36,769 bases of DNA from Kiritimatiellia bacterium (GCA_017525225.1 JAFXTB010000143.1:1-36769), one strand, 5' to 3'. Positions 7,046 through 15,782 are shown, numbered from the stretch's first letter. Made by a program: numbers and translations. The notes: a model not told the origin generated them from the letters alone.

Positions 7046-9316
7046 TTATTCAACCTCCTTCAAAGTGTCGCCATATTCCGCGCAAAGGGCGCGCAGCACC
7101 GGCACGGCCGCCGAGAGGCTCGGGCCGCTGCCGATGGTGGTGAACATGGAAACCATTATCCAGCGGCCCTGGCCGTCCTTGAAGTAGATGCCGCCCGAGG
7201 AATCGCCGCCGTAGATGGGCGGGAACGCACCGGCGCCGCCTTCAACATCACGCATTGTGCGCCAGCGCGCGAGGATGTCCGCACGCACCGACGAGCTCCA
7301 TGTGTAGCCCGCGCACGTCCACGTGCAGGCGCCATAGGTGGCGGTGTCGAGATTGCCGATGTTAATAATCGCCGGCGTCATGTAGTTCCCGGCGGCGATG
7401 CCGTCCGGGCCTGTGCGGCCGACGTATGTCTGCGAGAAGGCCCACCCGCCGATGTTGCCTTTGCCGCCGAAGCGCGTGCGCAGCGTATCCAGGCTCGCGA
7501 AGTACGGGATGCACGGATCCGGCAGCGTGGCGCCGTCCTTTATCGGGTATACCGCGATGTCGGATATGTTCATCGCTTCCAGCTCAGCGCGCGTCCATCC
7601 GTGCTTCAGCGCCCACATACAGAGCGGGAAGCCGTAGTCGGCCGGGACCGTGACATCATCGTACGCCGTGGCACCCGTGGCGAGTCCGCCGGTGTTGGCG
7701 GCCACGTTCGTGTTGCCGATGGGGTCGTGGAACGTTAGCCATGATGCGTTGCCGTTGTAGCCGTAGTGGCGCGCACCGATGAGCAAATGCGGCGAGAGCG
7801 CGTTGCGCGAACGGAAGCCCTGCACGGTATGGCCGCTTATCGGACGGCACGGACAGCGCAGCGTCCACCACACGTCGTAGCTTGCGCCATCCACCACACC
7901 CGTGGCGGCGTGGGCCGATGCCGTGAGATCGGCCAGGAAGGCGTCGTTTACAGGCTTGCGCCAATGCCCCGGCAGCTCCGCGTCCGCGATGTAAACGGCG
8001 GCGTTGCTGCTCACCTGCTGCCATGCGGTGAGCGGACAGTCGGCGTAGCGGGAGCCGCGTGTCGCGGATGTGGCGCGGATGCGGTAGAGGCCCGCATCCG
8101 TGGCGTAGAACACGTTGCCCGTGACAACGCCGCCGTTCGTCGGCTCGAAGGTGACGCCCAGGGCCGACGCCGTGGCCGCATCGACCGGCGAGAGCTCATC
8201 CAGCTCCTCGACGTCCAGATCCGCCGACAGCGAGTAGTAGACAGTCTCCACGATGTTGGAGGTGATGGTGGCGGTCGTATTGTTGGTGACGTAGTTCACG
8301 TTCTGGGCCGTGACCGGCACGGAGCGCGGCGTGGCCGTGGCAACCCAGTCGCCCGGGCGCGACCATGTGGCCGCCTGTGCCGCCGAGGCGGCGGCGATGG
8401 CGGCATCGGTGTAGTTGGATGCGGCGGCGATTGCCTCCGCCTTCACCGACGGCAGGTCCACCAGGCGCGCCAGGCCGAGGGTGTTCACATTCCCTTTCGC
8501 GCTCCGCGTGGCGGTGATGTGCTCTGCCGCTGCGCCATTCGCCCATTCCAGATTCGTGGATGTCACATCGCCCCTTGACGCACCCACCCTTGAACCGTCC
8601 CTCATCGGCGCCCATCCGGTTCCCCATGAGGGGTCATCTTCGATAAACTTGAGTGTATATGTAGATGGCGTGACCGTCCATTCTGTGAATGTAGGTGTCT
8701 CGTTCGTGACTATTGCCTGCACGTCATTGGTGGACATTGACGGGTGCGCGGAGATGGCGGCATCCACCTCGGCGGCGGTGTAGATGAGATTTGTGCCCGG
8801 GAGATCTTCGAGGGGCGTGGCGCCGAAGCAGCAGCAGCAGGCGACAAGGAGCGCCATGGCCGTTCCGGAGACGATGCGCGCGATCTCGTTCACCTTGTCG
8901 CGGATGTCCTTCATGCTGGATCCGTCCGGCACGCCGTCCACCTCCGTAATCGGCACGGACGGCACGCCGGTGCCCTGCGGGTCGCTCGCCGTGGCCTGCA
9001 CAACCTTCACGTCGCCCACGAAGAGGACCGTCTGCAAGGTGTCCGTGGCATCCTTGAAGGTGACGGCGACCTGCAGCCCGCGCGAAATAGCCCCGTAGGC
9101 GGCGAAATGCGAGGCCGGGAACGTGCACACCCATTCACTCCCCAGCTTGGTCGCGGAGAGCGTGGCGGCCACGCCATCGGCGTTAAAGGCCACTACAGTG
9201 ACGGCGCTTGCGCCGCCAGGCACGCCGACAAGGCAAATCGGCATGGCGCTCCCTGCGCGGATTTCGGCAGGTCCTATCGGCAGGGCGGGGTGGTCTGGAT
9301 AGATTCTGATTTTCAT
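7046..9316 (-). CDS. Tail-tip protein with C-terminal trypsin-like serine protease domain
   Basis: 756 aa. Residues 1-130 form a beta-rich domain like those starting baseplate or fibre proteins. A hydrophobic Cys-rich stretch (about 152-165, AMALLVACCCCFG) follows a charged segment and looks like an internal signal or membrane anchor. Residues 290-320 are an Ala-rich helix. The C-terminal part (about 485-750) has the ordered landmarks of a chymotrypsin-fold protease: His517 in LIGARHYG, Asp586 in ISDIAVYP and Ser706/707 in GGDSSGG. This assignment rests on motif order and spacing, not on a search. The gene directly follows the tape measure, where tail-tip proteins lie. It may cut host surface proteins or process tail proteins. 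SD AGGAG supports the start. Confidence 0.8.
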   Translation of the reverse strand: MKIRIYPDHPALPIGPAEIRAGSAMPICLVGVPGGASAVTVVAFNADGVAATLSATKLGSEWVCTFPASHFAAYGAISRGLQVAVTFKDATDTLQTVLFVGDVKVVQATASDPQGTGVPSVPITEVDGVPDGSSMKDIRDKVNEIARIVSGTAMALLVACCCCFGATPLEDLPGTNLIYTAAEVDAAISAHPSMSTNDVQAIVTNETPTFTEWTVTPSTYTLKFIEDDPSWGTGWAPMRDGSRVGASRGDVTSTNLEWANGAAAEHITATRSAKGNVNTLGLARLVDLPSVKAEAIAAASNYTDAAIAAASAAQAATWSRPGDWVATATPRSVPVTAQNVNYVTNNTTATITSNIVETVYYSLSADLDVEELDELSPVDAATASALGVTFEPTNGGVVTGNVFYATDAGLYRIRATSATRGSRYADCPLTAWQQVSSNAAVYIADAELPGHWRKPVNDAFLADLTASAHAATGVVDGASYDVWWTLRCPCRPISGHTVQGFRSRNALSPHLLIGARHYGYNGNASWLTFHDPIGNTNVAANTGGLATGATAYDDVTVPADYGFPLCMWALKHGWTRAELEAMNISDIAVYPIKDGATLPDPCIPYFASLDTLRTRFGGKGNIGGWAFSQTYVGRTGPDGIAAGNYMTPAIINIGNLDTATYGACTWTCAGYTWSSSVRADILARWRTMRDVEGGAGAFPPIYGGDSSGGIYFKDGQGRWIMVSMFTTIGSGPSLSAAVPVLRALCAEYGDTLKEVE

Positions 9317-9324
9317 TGTGGCTC

Positions 9325-11076
9325 CTATTTCAGTCCCAGCTTCTCCAGGTTCTTCTGCATCTTGACGATCGCGTCGTGCTGCTCCTTCTGCTGGGATACC
9401 GAGAGCAGCTGCGCCTTAAGCGACTTCTCCGTCATCGCGCCGAAGTCCTTCATCGTCCAGCCGTTGGCCTTCATCTTCTGCTCGAAGGCGGCGGCCACCT
9501 CCGGACTCATCTGCCCCTTGAGGTATGCCTGCATCGCCGCCGAGGACTGCTTCACGGCGTCCAGATGGTTGCGCCCCTTCCTCTGCTCGTCGCGCACGTC
9601 GTGCTGGAGCTTGCCGAGGGTGATGACCTCGTCCGACTTGTCCACGCCGTCGCCCACGCCTGCCGCGTTGACGTTCGTGATGACGGGGGTGTCCTTGATG
9701 GCGTCCTTGATGGCCTTCGTGAGGTTGGCCGTCGAGGATCCGGCCGCGCCACCCTTGCCCTCGTTCTCGGCCTTCACCTGCTCGGCGCGCTTCTTCAGCT
9801 CTTCGTTCAGCTTCTTCTGCAGGAGCGTGTTGGCCGTCTGCTGCAGCATGCCGTCCTTGATGGCGGTGGTGTAGAGCTCCACATACTCGGCGTACTCCAC
9901 ATCGTTCGCCAGGCATACGGCCTTGATTCTCTCGATCTCGTTCTGCAGGGCGCCTTCGCGCTCGGCGGCCTCGGCGGCGGCGGCGCGGGCTTCGGTCTCC
10001 TTGTCCAGGGCGGCGTTGGCGTCCTGGTACTTGGACGTGGCCTGCTGCACCATGTCGGCGGCGGCGGCGCGTGCCACCTCCTCCTTCTGCGAGGCGAGGG
10101 TGACGGCGTTGGCGGCGCTGGTCTCTTCGCGCTTCGCCGCCTCCAGGTTTTCCCTGGCCGCCGCCTCGAGCTTCGTCACCTCGTTCAGCGCGCCGATCTC
10201 TTCCTTGTGTTCTTCCTCGAACTTCGCGAGCGCGAGCGACGCCGACTTGCGCCATGCCAGCGCCTGCTCCAGCGCGAGGCCGCCTGCCATCAGCTGCTCC
10301 ACGGACTGCGACGCCTGTGCCTGCAGTTCCTCGTACCTTGCCATCCAGCCCGTGCCGAGGCTGCGGGCCTTCTCCTCGAACTCCGCGCGCCTCGCCTGCG
10401 CCTCGCCGAGCGCGGCCTCCGCCGCTTCGCGCTTCTGCCGGATCTGCGCCTCGGCGTCCACCGCGGCCTGCCTTGCGTTCGCCGCCTGTTCCGTGGCGGC
10501 AGCCGCGCGTACTTCCGCCTGCTCGAGCGCCGCCTGCGCCATGATCGCCGAGCGCGTCGCCGCCGTCATCTCGTCCGTGATGGACTGCAGGGCCTTGACG
10601 TTGATCTCGTGCACCTTCAGCTCGGCCCGCGTGGCGACCTCGCCGTTCGTGACGGCCATCAGCTCCTTCGCCTCGGCGTTCACGTTCGATATGGCCTTCG
10701 ATACGCCGCCGAAACCGTCCACCACGGACTTCATGCCGTTTACGATCTCCGTGCGGCAGAGCTCGGCATACTTCCGCGCGGCCTCCTTCGCCTCCGTCCA
10801 CTTGGCGGCGATGAACGAGATCGCCGTGTTCGCCGCTACGGACATCGCGCCCCAGATGCCGCCACGCGCCATCTCCTGGAAGAGCGAGAGCGACGTGCCG
10901 ATGGTCGAGTTGAGCTTGCCGCCGAAAGCGCCGGCGATCTCCGATGCGACGGACTTCGCCGCCTGGCCCATGTCCTTGAAGTTCTTTCCGGAGCCTTTGA
11001 TGTCCTTGTCGAGCTGGGCGAACTTCTCGCCCACCGAGTACTTGCCCCCGAACTCCAGCTCTATCCTGGAAGCCAT
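9325..11076 (-). CDS. Tape measure protein
   Basis: 583 aa. It starts with a short globular part, has a Gly/Ala-rich hydrophobic segment (about 60-95, including FQEMARGGIWGAMSVAANTAISFIA), then long Ala/Glu/Lys/Gln-rich coiled coils (about 150-400). This layout and its place between the tail-tube genes and tail-tip genes identify a tape measure that sets tail length and helps DNA entry. From the rule of about 0.15 nm per residue, tail length would be roughly 85-90 nm. It starts right after the overlapping upstream gene. Confidence 0.85.
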   Translation of the reverse strand: MASRIELEFGGKYSVGEKFAQLDKDIKGSGKNFKDMGQAAKSVASEIAGAFGGKLNSTIGTSLSLFQEMARGGIWGAMSVAANTAISFIAAKWTEAKEAARKYAELCRTEIVNGMKSVVDGFGGVSKAISNVNAEAKELMAVTNGEVATRAELKVHEINVKALQSITDEMTAATRSAIMAQAALEQAEVRAAAATEQAANARQAAVDAEAQIRQKREAAEAALGEAQARRAEFEEKARSLGTGWMARYEELQAQASQSVEQLMAGGLALEQALAWRKSASLALAKFEEEHKEEIGALNEVTKLEAAARENLEAAKREETSAANAVTLASQKEEVARAAAADMVQQATSKYQDANAALDKETEARAAAAEAAEREGALQNEIERIKAVCLANDVEYAEYVELYTTAIKDGMLQQTANTLLQKKLNEELKKRAEQVKAENEGKGGAAGSSTANLTKAIKDAIKDTPVITNVNAAGVGDGVDKSDEVITLGKLQHDVRDEQRKGRNHLDAVKQSSAAMQAYLKGQMSPEVAAAFEQKMKANGWTMKDFGAMTEKSLKAQLLSVSQQKEQHDAIVKMQKNLEKLGLK

Positions 11077-11077
11077 G

Positions 11078-11803
11078 TCATTCCCCTTTAGAGCGTTCTG
11101 CGCGTATGGCGTCGAGCGTCCGCTTGTAGTCGCCGAACGCCTCCGATACCAGCTCCGTCTTGAATTCCGCGCCCCAGCGCTTGTCGGCCTTCATCGCCTC
11201 CGTGATGAGCTCCTCGAGCTCCGTCACCGTCATGCGCCGCAGGTCGTCCGGCGAGCCGAGCCTGAGCAGGACGCCGTTGCGCAGCAACCCCACCTCGTAG
11301 CACCGCTCGCCCTCGCGGATCTGCTTCTTCGCCTTGCGTCCGCGCGCCGGCGCGGCCACAGGTATCTCGCCCGCCATCTGGTCGTTCCCGGTCTCCGCGA
11401 ACACCAGCGCCGCCGCGACCTGCCCGAGCGTGTACTCCGCGAGCCTCTTGCGCAGGAATTCCGCCACGGCCTTCTTGAGCCTCTCGCGGCCCGCGCCTGG
11501 ATCCGGCAGGTCCTCGGGAGCCGTTGCGAGACAGAAGGCGCGAACCTTCAGGAGCGTCTCGGGCTTGCCGAGGTTGAATACGTCCGCAACCTCCTGCATC
11601 CAGATCTCATGCCCGATCGTCGGCTCGCGGAACGCCACGTCGCCCAGCCACGAGAGCCGGGGCATGATCCGCAGGTCCGCGCCGGCTTTCGCGTAGTCGT
11701 GGCGAAGTGCCAGCGCATTCAGGCGGATTATGTCCTCTGGCGTCAGCTTGACGCCGGAGGACAATGCCGCGCGGATGTCCGCTATGGCCGTTGGCGAGAC
11801 CAT
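11078..11803 (-). CDS. Putative tail assembly chaperone
   Basis: 241 aa, mainly helical and charged, with no recognised domain. It lies exactly between the major tail protein and the tape measure, the slot taken by tail assembly chaperones in siphoviruses. I chose ATG 11803 because it overlaps the stop of the tail-tube gene (ATGA); the frame is open to 11983 but that part is antisense-like to the upstream gene. No second overlapping frame typical of the -1 frameshift chaperone pair was found, so it may work as a single product. Confidence 0.7.
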   Translation of the reverse strand: MVSPTAIADIRAALSSGVKLTPEDIIRLNALALRHDYAKAGADLRIMPRLSWLGDVAFREPTIGHEIWMQEVADVFNLGKPETLLKVRAFCLATAPEDLPDPGAGRERLKKAVAEFLRKRLAEYTLGQVAAALVFAETGNDQMAGEIPVAAPARGRKAKKQIREGERCYEVGLLRNGVLLRLGSPDDLRRMTVTELEELITEAMKADKRWGAEFKTELVSEAFGDYKRTLDAIRAERSKGE

Positions 11804-12519
11804 CAGGTGCTGCTGCTGGAGTCCGAGGGTACCGTCTTGGTGAGGAACCGGCGAAGCGTGGCCGTCCATGTGGGCACGTCGCTGTCCGGATTCGACGACT
11901 TGAGGCGCTGCGAGATCTGCCAGTTCTGGCCGGCGGCGAGCGTGGGCGCCGTGTTGCCGCACTGCGTTATCGTGACCTGGCACTCGATCACGCCCTGCGC
12001 CACGCCGAACGTGCGCGGCGTGCCGTTCTTGGACTTCACGGGCAGCAGGATGCTCGCCTTGTAGTTCGCACTCTGCAGGTGGCAGCCCTCGCCCGTCAGG
12101 GTAAAGGCGCTCCAGAGAATCTGCGCCGTCTCTTCGTTCTTGACGGTCTCCGCCGGGAGGGCGTAGTAGCGCGCCGTCTCGGCGTCGTCCTGCACCTGCT
12201 GGCCTGCTGCTGAAATCGCGGGCAGCTCGCCGGCGTTCGTGTTGATGTTCAGCTCCATCAACGCGAACGATTCGCCGTCCACCTCGTTCACGCCGCCCAG
12301 CTTGACGTCGCCGGCCGCGATTGTCCAGTCGTCCGTAAGAATGAGCTCGTTCGACGGGGCCTTCTTGTTCCCGAAGGCGATGCTGTCGATGAACGAGCCG
12401 TCCTGCGCGGGGTACTCCTTGTATTCGTTCGTCTCGTTCGGCTCGTCGCCGATCACCTCGAGCGGCGCGTCGTCGTCCGTGAAGCCGTACCAGTCGATCT
12501 TGTCCTGGAAGGATGCCAT
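11803..12519 (-). CDS. Putative major tail (tube) protein
   Basis: 238 aa, soluble, acidic at the N-terminus and beta-rich, ending in a Ser-rich tail. It lies between the tail-terminator-like gene (12522-12983) and the chaperone/tape-measure pair, the usual place of the tube protein. Sequence family not recognised, so the call rests on order, size and composition. Its stop overlaps the next start. Confidence 0.65.
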   Translation of the reverse strand: MASFQDKIDWYGFTDDDAPLEVIGDEPNETNEYKEYPAQDGSFIDSIAFGNKKAPSNELILTDDWTIAAGDVKLGGVNEVDGESFALMELNINTNAGELPAISAAGQQVQDDAETARYYALPAETVKNEETAQILWSAFTLTGEGCHLQSANYKASILLPVKSKNGTPRTFGVAQGVIECQVTITQCGNTAPTLAAGQNWQISQRLKSSNPDSDVPTWTATLRRFLTKTVPSDSSSST

Positions 12520-12521
12520 GA

Positions 12522-12983
12522 TTATTCTCCTTGTGTCTGTTTGATGAACCCGATGATGTCCATCGGGAAGCTAACGTACCAATTATCGCCCTCGCGGTCC
12601 GGGCCGTTGCCCTGGGTTATGTGGACGCCGCCCACCGCGACCTTGCCCGGAACGCTCAGCGCGAGCTTCGCCTCGTTCGCCTTGTTCATGTTCCAGGTGT
12701 GCAGCAGGGCGAGGATCGCCGCCGAGGCGCGTCCGAGCAGGACGCCGTGGCGGTCCGTATCCACGCGGACGGACAGCTCGAGGCTTGCCGCGAATGCCGC
12801 CTCTGAAACGGTGTAGCGCGAATAGCCGCGCGGCGAAACCTTGACGGCGAGCCGGGCATTCGTCGCGGGCGTCTCGTCCGGCGCCACGTTCCACGTACCC
12901 ACGACCTCGAGGCCGTTGATCCCCAGCGCTTTTATCGCGGCAATGATGTTCGCCTCGATGGCTTTCTCGATGCAAGTGTTCAT
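12522..12983 (-). CDS. Putative tail terminator / completion protein
   Basis: 153 aa. It starts with a helix (IEKAIEANIIAAIKALGI) and continues as a beta-rich protein (LELSVRVDTD, WYVSFPMDIIGF), consistent with gpU-like tail terminators that cap the tube. It lies just before the tail-tube gene and overlaps the upstream minor tail gene by four bases. Call by position and fold impression only. Confidence 0.6.
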   Translation of the reverse strand: MNTCIEKAIEANIIAAIKALGINGLEVVGTWNVAPDETPATNARLAVKVSPRGYSRYTVSEAAFAASLELSVRVDTDRHGVLLGRASAAILALLHTWNMNKANEAKLALSVPGKVAVGGVHITQGNGPDREGDNWYVSFPMDIIGFIKQTQGE

Positions 12984-13807
12984 CTGCGCTTCACCTCCGG
13001 AAAGGGCGTGGACAGTTTCTCTTCGAGCGGTAGGCCCGCCTTGTGGTTTATCATGCCGGTGATGCGGTTCGCGGCCCGCTTCAGGGCTTCATCGACCCCG
13101 GCATGCCCGCCCTTGACCGCATCCATCGCCCAGGAGAGATTGTCGCGTATCGCCACGCGGAACGACAGATCACCGTCGCTAACGTCGATGTCGAGCCAGC
13201 GGTTCGCGGACTTGCGCGCCGCGGCGCCGACTTCCTCCCGCGAGGGCCGCGTGGAGAGCCGCTGCATGGCGAGCGTTAGCACCTGCCTCGCCAGGCCGGA
13301 TTCGCGGTCGGCGATGTTGCGGAAGCGTTTCTCGAGGTACGAGATCGCGCCGTCCTGGGTCTCGGATACCACGTCGAATTCCACGGGCTGCATCGGCCAG
13401 CGCTCGGCCTGCTTCGACTCGAGCTTGACGTGGTAGACGTTACACCTGCGCCACGCCCGTGCGCCGGGCGGGCAGAGCTGGACGCAGTGCTCGCCCAGCG
13501 AGATGCGCGCTGCGTTCTTGTGTGCCGCGTCCCGGGGGCCGCTCCGATAGCAGCGCGCGCCGCCGCGCGTATGGCTCGTGTGCACGTCGTACCGCTGCGA
13601 TACCGATACGCGCACGCCAAGGTTCAGTCGTTTCGCTGGCTTGCGCTTCTTCGTGGCCGCGCGGATCGACTGCAGGGCCGTGATGGCCGTCGCGATGACG
13701 GCGTCGCGGTAGCCTTCGCCGAGCCATTCCTTGCGCTGCTGGACGAGCCCGTTCAGCTTCGAGAGCGGCCCGCCGGCATAGGTCATCTTCATCTCCGGCA
13801 CGATCAT
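12980..13807 (-). CDS. Putative neck or minor tail protein
   Basis: 275 aa from the ATG at 13807, which has a strong GGAGGTGG site and overlaps the upstream stop (ATGA). The middle is unusually Cys- and Arg-rich; the C-terminal ~100 residues are helical and resemble HK97 gp10-like neck proteins in composition. The position, between the head-closure-like gene and the tail terminator, agrees. Not recognised at family level. Confidence 0.6.
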   Translation of the reverse strand: MIVPEMKMTYAGGPLSKLNGLVQQRKEWLGEGYRDAVIATAITALQSIRAATKKRKPAKRLNLGVRVSVSQRYDVHTSHTRGGARCYRSGPRDAAHKNAARISLGEHCVQLCPPGARAWRRCNVYHVKLESKQAERWPMQPVEFDVVSETQDGAISYLEKRFRNIADRESGLARQVLTLAMQRLSTRPSREEVGAAARKSANRWLDIDVSDGDLSFRVAIRDNLSWAMDAVKGGHAGVDEALKRAANRITGMINHKAGLPLEEKLSTPFPEVKRR

Positions 13808-14151
13808 CGCGCCACCTCCCGCGCAGCGAGGATCCATGCGTCCCCGAAGTCTGAGACCGACGATACGGCGAATTCGTCCGAGCAGGGCTTGCCACCCCAG
13901 GAGAGCAGCGTGAGCCGGTCCCCCACCGCTGGAACCCCTTCACAGTTCCATCCGCCGTCGCCGTGCTTCGGAATGTGCACCATCACCGCACGCCGGTCGG
14001 CGGCGATGGATGCGTCCATGAGCGGATCGTCCAGGCCGTTCTCGAAGATGCACGCCTTGAAGGTGCCGCTTTGCGCGGTACCCCTTACGGCGATCTCGTC
14101 CTCGTAGAACGGCGCGAACGCGGCCGGACTCTGGAAGATGGAACGGCTCAT
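13804..14151 (-). CDS. Putative head-closure (head-tail joining) protein
   Basis: 115 aa, beta-rich, with VRGTAQSGTFKACIFENG near the N-terminus and VGDRLTLLSWGGKP later. Proteins of this type, with a loop around 'VGDRL', are common as head-closure or stopper proteins after the capsid gene. It overlaps the genes on both sides by four bases. Function inferred from position. Confidence 0.6.
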   Translation of the reverse strand: MSRSIFQSPAAFAPFYEDEIAVRGTAQSGTFKACIFENGLDDPLMDASIAADRRAVMVHIPKHGDGGWNCEGVPAVGDRLTLLSWGGKPCSDEFAVSSVSDFGDAWILAAREVAR

Positions 14152-14699
14152 TCAAATACCAGGCGGAGGAATCCGTTGGAGGTTGCGGTGCCGGAGAAGT
14201 AGAGCGTGTCCGTTCCGGAGAGGAAGGTGTCCGCTGTGGGCGCCGCGGAATAGATGCCGCCCGAGGCCGTGCCGCCCGTCACGATGGCGTTCGTCACGTA
14301 GGCCGTGCGCTCATGGACTGGCCATGTGTTGGTGGTGGCCGTGACGGTGGTGTTGGTGGCGATGTCGAGCTGCGAGCAGTAGATCTGCACGGGTATCGGC
14401 AGGGCCGTGTAGTCATTCGTGAACACGGCGTGTGATACCTGGTTCGACCATGCCACGCGGTAGGTGGTGGACGTTGCCACGGCGATGTCCACGGCGTTGG
14501 TGAAGAGGGCTGTGGAGTAGACCGCTTCCAGGTTTACGGTGCCTGTCGCGACCGTCGGCGAGACGGCGATCACGCGAACGAGCTTGCCGCCGGCCTGCGC
14601 CGAGAGGCGTCCGTCCGCCCCGATTGTGGGCTGCACCACCTGGAACGCGGAGAGCGTTGCGGCGATCATGGCCGCGATTGCGATTATCATCTTCTTCAT
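14148..14699 (-). CDS. Exported protein encoded inside the head-tail cassette
   Basis: 183 aa with a classical signal peptide (MKKMIIAIAAMIAATLSAF). The mature part is Thr/Ser/Ala/Val-rich and beta-rich and ends in GFLRLVFE, similar to the strand that closes the repeats of the 2632-4158 protein. There is no Shine-Dalgarno site; a CACTAAC array adjoins the ATG. An exported protein directly after the major capsid gene is odd: it might be a surface-modifying or exclusion protein, or a capsid decoration whose N-terminus is not a real signal. Confidence 0.7.
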   Translation of the reverse strand: MKKMIIAIAAMIAATLSAFQVVQPTIGADGRLSAQAGGKLVRVIAVSPTVATGTVNLEAVYSTALFTNAVDIAVATSTTYRVAWSNQVSHAVFTNDYTALPIPVQIYCSQLDIATNTTVTATTNTWPVHERTAYVTNAIVTGGTASGGIYSAAPTADTFLSGTDTLYFSGTATSNGFLRLVFE

Positions 14700-14700
14700 G

Positions 14701-14764
14701 GTCGTTAGTGGTTAGTGGTTAGTGGCTAGTGGTTAGTGGTTAGTGGCTAGTCGTTAGTCGCTAG
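14701..14764. repeat. Tandem GGTTAGTG array
   Basis: About eight imperfect 7-base units (GGTTAGT, GGCTAGT, TCGTTAG), read as CACTAAC/CACTAGC on the coding strand. It fills the gap between the capsid-gene hairpin and the ATG at 14699. Same family as 2587-2634 and 23640-23674. Confidence 0.85.
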
Positions 14765-14766
14765 GG

Positions 14767-14813
14767 GCTGCCCCGCCGGACCAGAAAGGTAGTAAATAAT
14801 CCGGCGGGGCAGC
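14767..14813 (-). terminator. Long perfect hairpin after the major capsid gene
   Basis: A perfect 14-bp inverted repeat, GCTGCCCCGCCGGA (14767-14780) with TCCGGCGGGGCAGC (14800-14813), around a 19-base loop, 18 bases past the capsid stop codon. There is no T-run on the - strand, so it may be a partial terminator, an RNA-stabilising 3' hairpin or a processing site that raises capsid mRNA over downstream tail mRNA. Confidence 0.65.
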
Positions 14814-14831
14814 TAAGACGGGAGGCTCGCC

Positions 14832-15764
14832 TTACGAGACGACGATCTGGTAGTAGCCGGGCGCGCCGGTGGCGTTGCCGTCGGTGTTGAGCTTCGTCAG
14901 CTTCGAGCCGAAGAGGCCCTCAGTCGTCCAGTACGCCTCGCCGCGCTTGCCGTCGACGACGACGCGCTCTGTGAGCGTGATGCCGCTGATTTCGTCCGTG
15001 AATTCGCCGTACTCGACGAGGTCGCCCACGGCGCCCTTGAGCGGCTTGACGACGCGGTTCACGATGGCGAGCGCGTTCTCGGGGACGATGAAACCCTTGC
15101 CCTTGCCGTCGCTGTCGGCAGCGCTGTCGCGGACGATCGTGGGCGCGGAATAGATGGCCTTGAAGCCGAGCGCCTGGCCGATGGCCACGCCGCGGATCAC
15201 GCCGCCGTCGCCGACGACGCTCGCCGTGAGCAGCGAGCAGAGCAGCTTGTGCGTGCTCGGCTCGAGCAGGAGGACGCAGGTGGACGGATCGATCTTGGCG
15301 GTGCCCTCGATGTAGGCGGCGAGCGCCAGGAAGTCCGCGAGCGTGGAACCGGCGAGCGTGATGGCTGCGTCGCGCGCCGTGCGCGTGAGCTTGCCCGTGA
15401 CGGACTTGACGAGCTCGACGGCAACGGCACGGCCCGAGGCGCCGCCGAACTTGTTCCAGCAGTGCGCCGTCTCGTCCTCGATGCAGTCGAGGTCGTCCAG
15501 GGCGAACGTGGACTTCTTGCGGATGTCCGTTGCGACCAGGAAGTTCTTGATCGTGTTCGTCGCATGGCCGTAGTTGGCCGAGTCCTTGTCGAACGTCTCG
15601 GCGCTGGCGGACAGCACGTCGACTGCGATACCCGTGCCGGGCTTGACGGCCTCGTCGGAGAAGTCCGTCGTGAACTGGGAGATGATTTCGAGGGCCGGAC
15701 GGGCGGCGACGATGACCTTGTCGCTCGCGGCGATCAGACCCTTCTTGGTGAGAGAGGTTGCCAT
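14832..15764 (-). CDS. Major capsid protein
   Basis: 310 aa. It directly follows the ClpP protease-scaffold gene and contains the features of an HK97-fold capsid subunit: a helical N-terminal arm, a long alpha-rich middle (SVTGKLTRTARDAAITLAGSTLADFL), a beta-rich periphery and the segment VLLLEPSTHKLLC. No coiled-coil delta domain is visible, which fits with scaffolding being supplied by the upstream fused gene. A strong hairpin follows the stop, as is common for the most highly expressed virion gene. Confidence 0.8.
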   Translation of the reverse strand: MATSLTKKGLIAASDKVIVAARPALEIISQFTTDFSDEAVKPGTGIAVDVLSASAETFDKDSANYGHATNTIKNFLVATDIRKKSTFALDDLDCIEDETAHCWNKFGGASGRAVAVELVKSVTGKLTRTARDAAITLAGSTLADFLALAAYIEGTAKIDPSTCVLLLEPSTHKLLCSLLTASVVGDGGVIRGVAIGQALGFKAIYSAPTIVRDSAADSDGKGKGFIVPENALAIVNRVVKPLKGAVGDLVEYGEFTDEISGITLTERVVVDGKRGEAYWTTEGLFGSKLTKLNTDGNATGAPGYYQIVVS

Positions 15765-15782
15765 TGTGTGGTTCCTTTTTTG

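Noticed and set aside
11078-11803. A -1 programmed frameshift making a second tail chaperone
   Set aside because: No slippery heptamer with a long overlapping frame was found near the end of this gene; the tape measure starts right after its stop.
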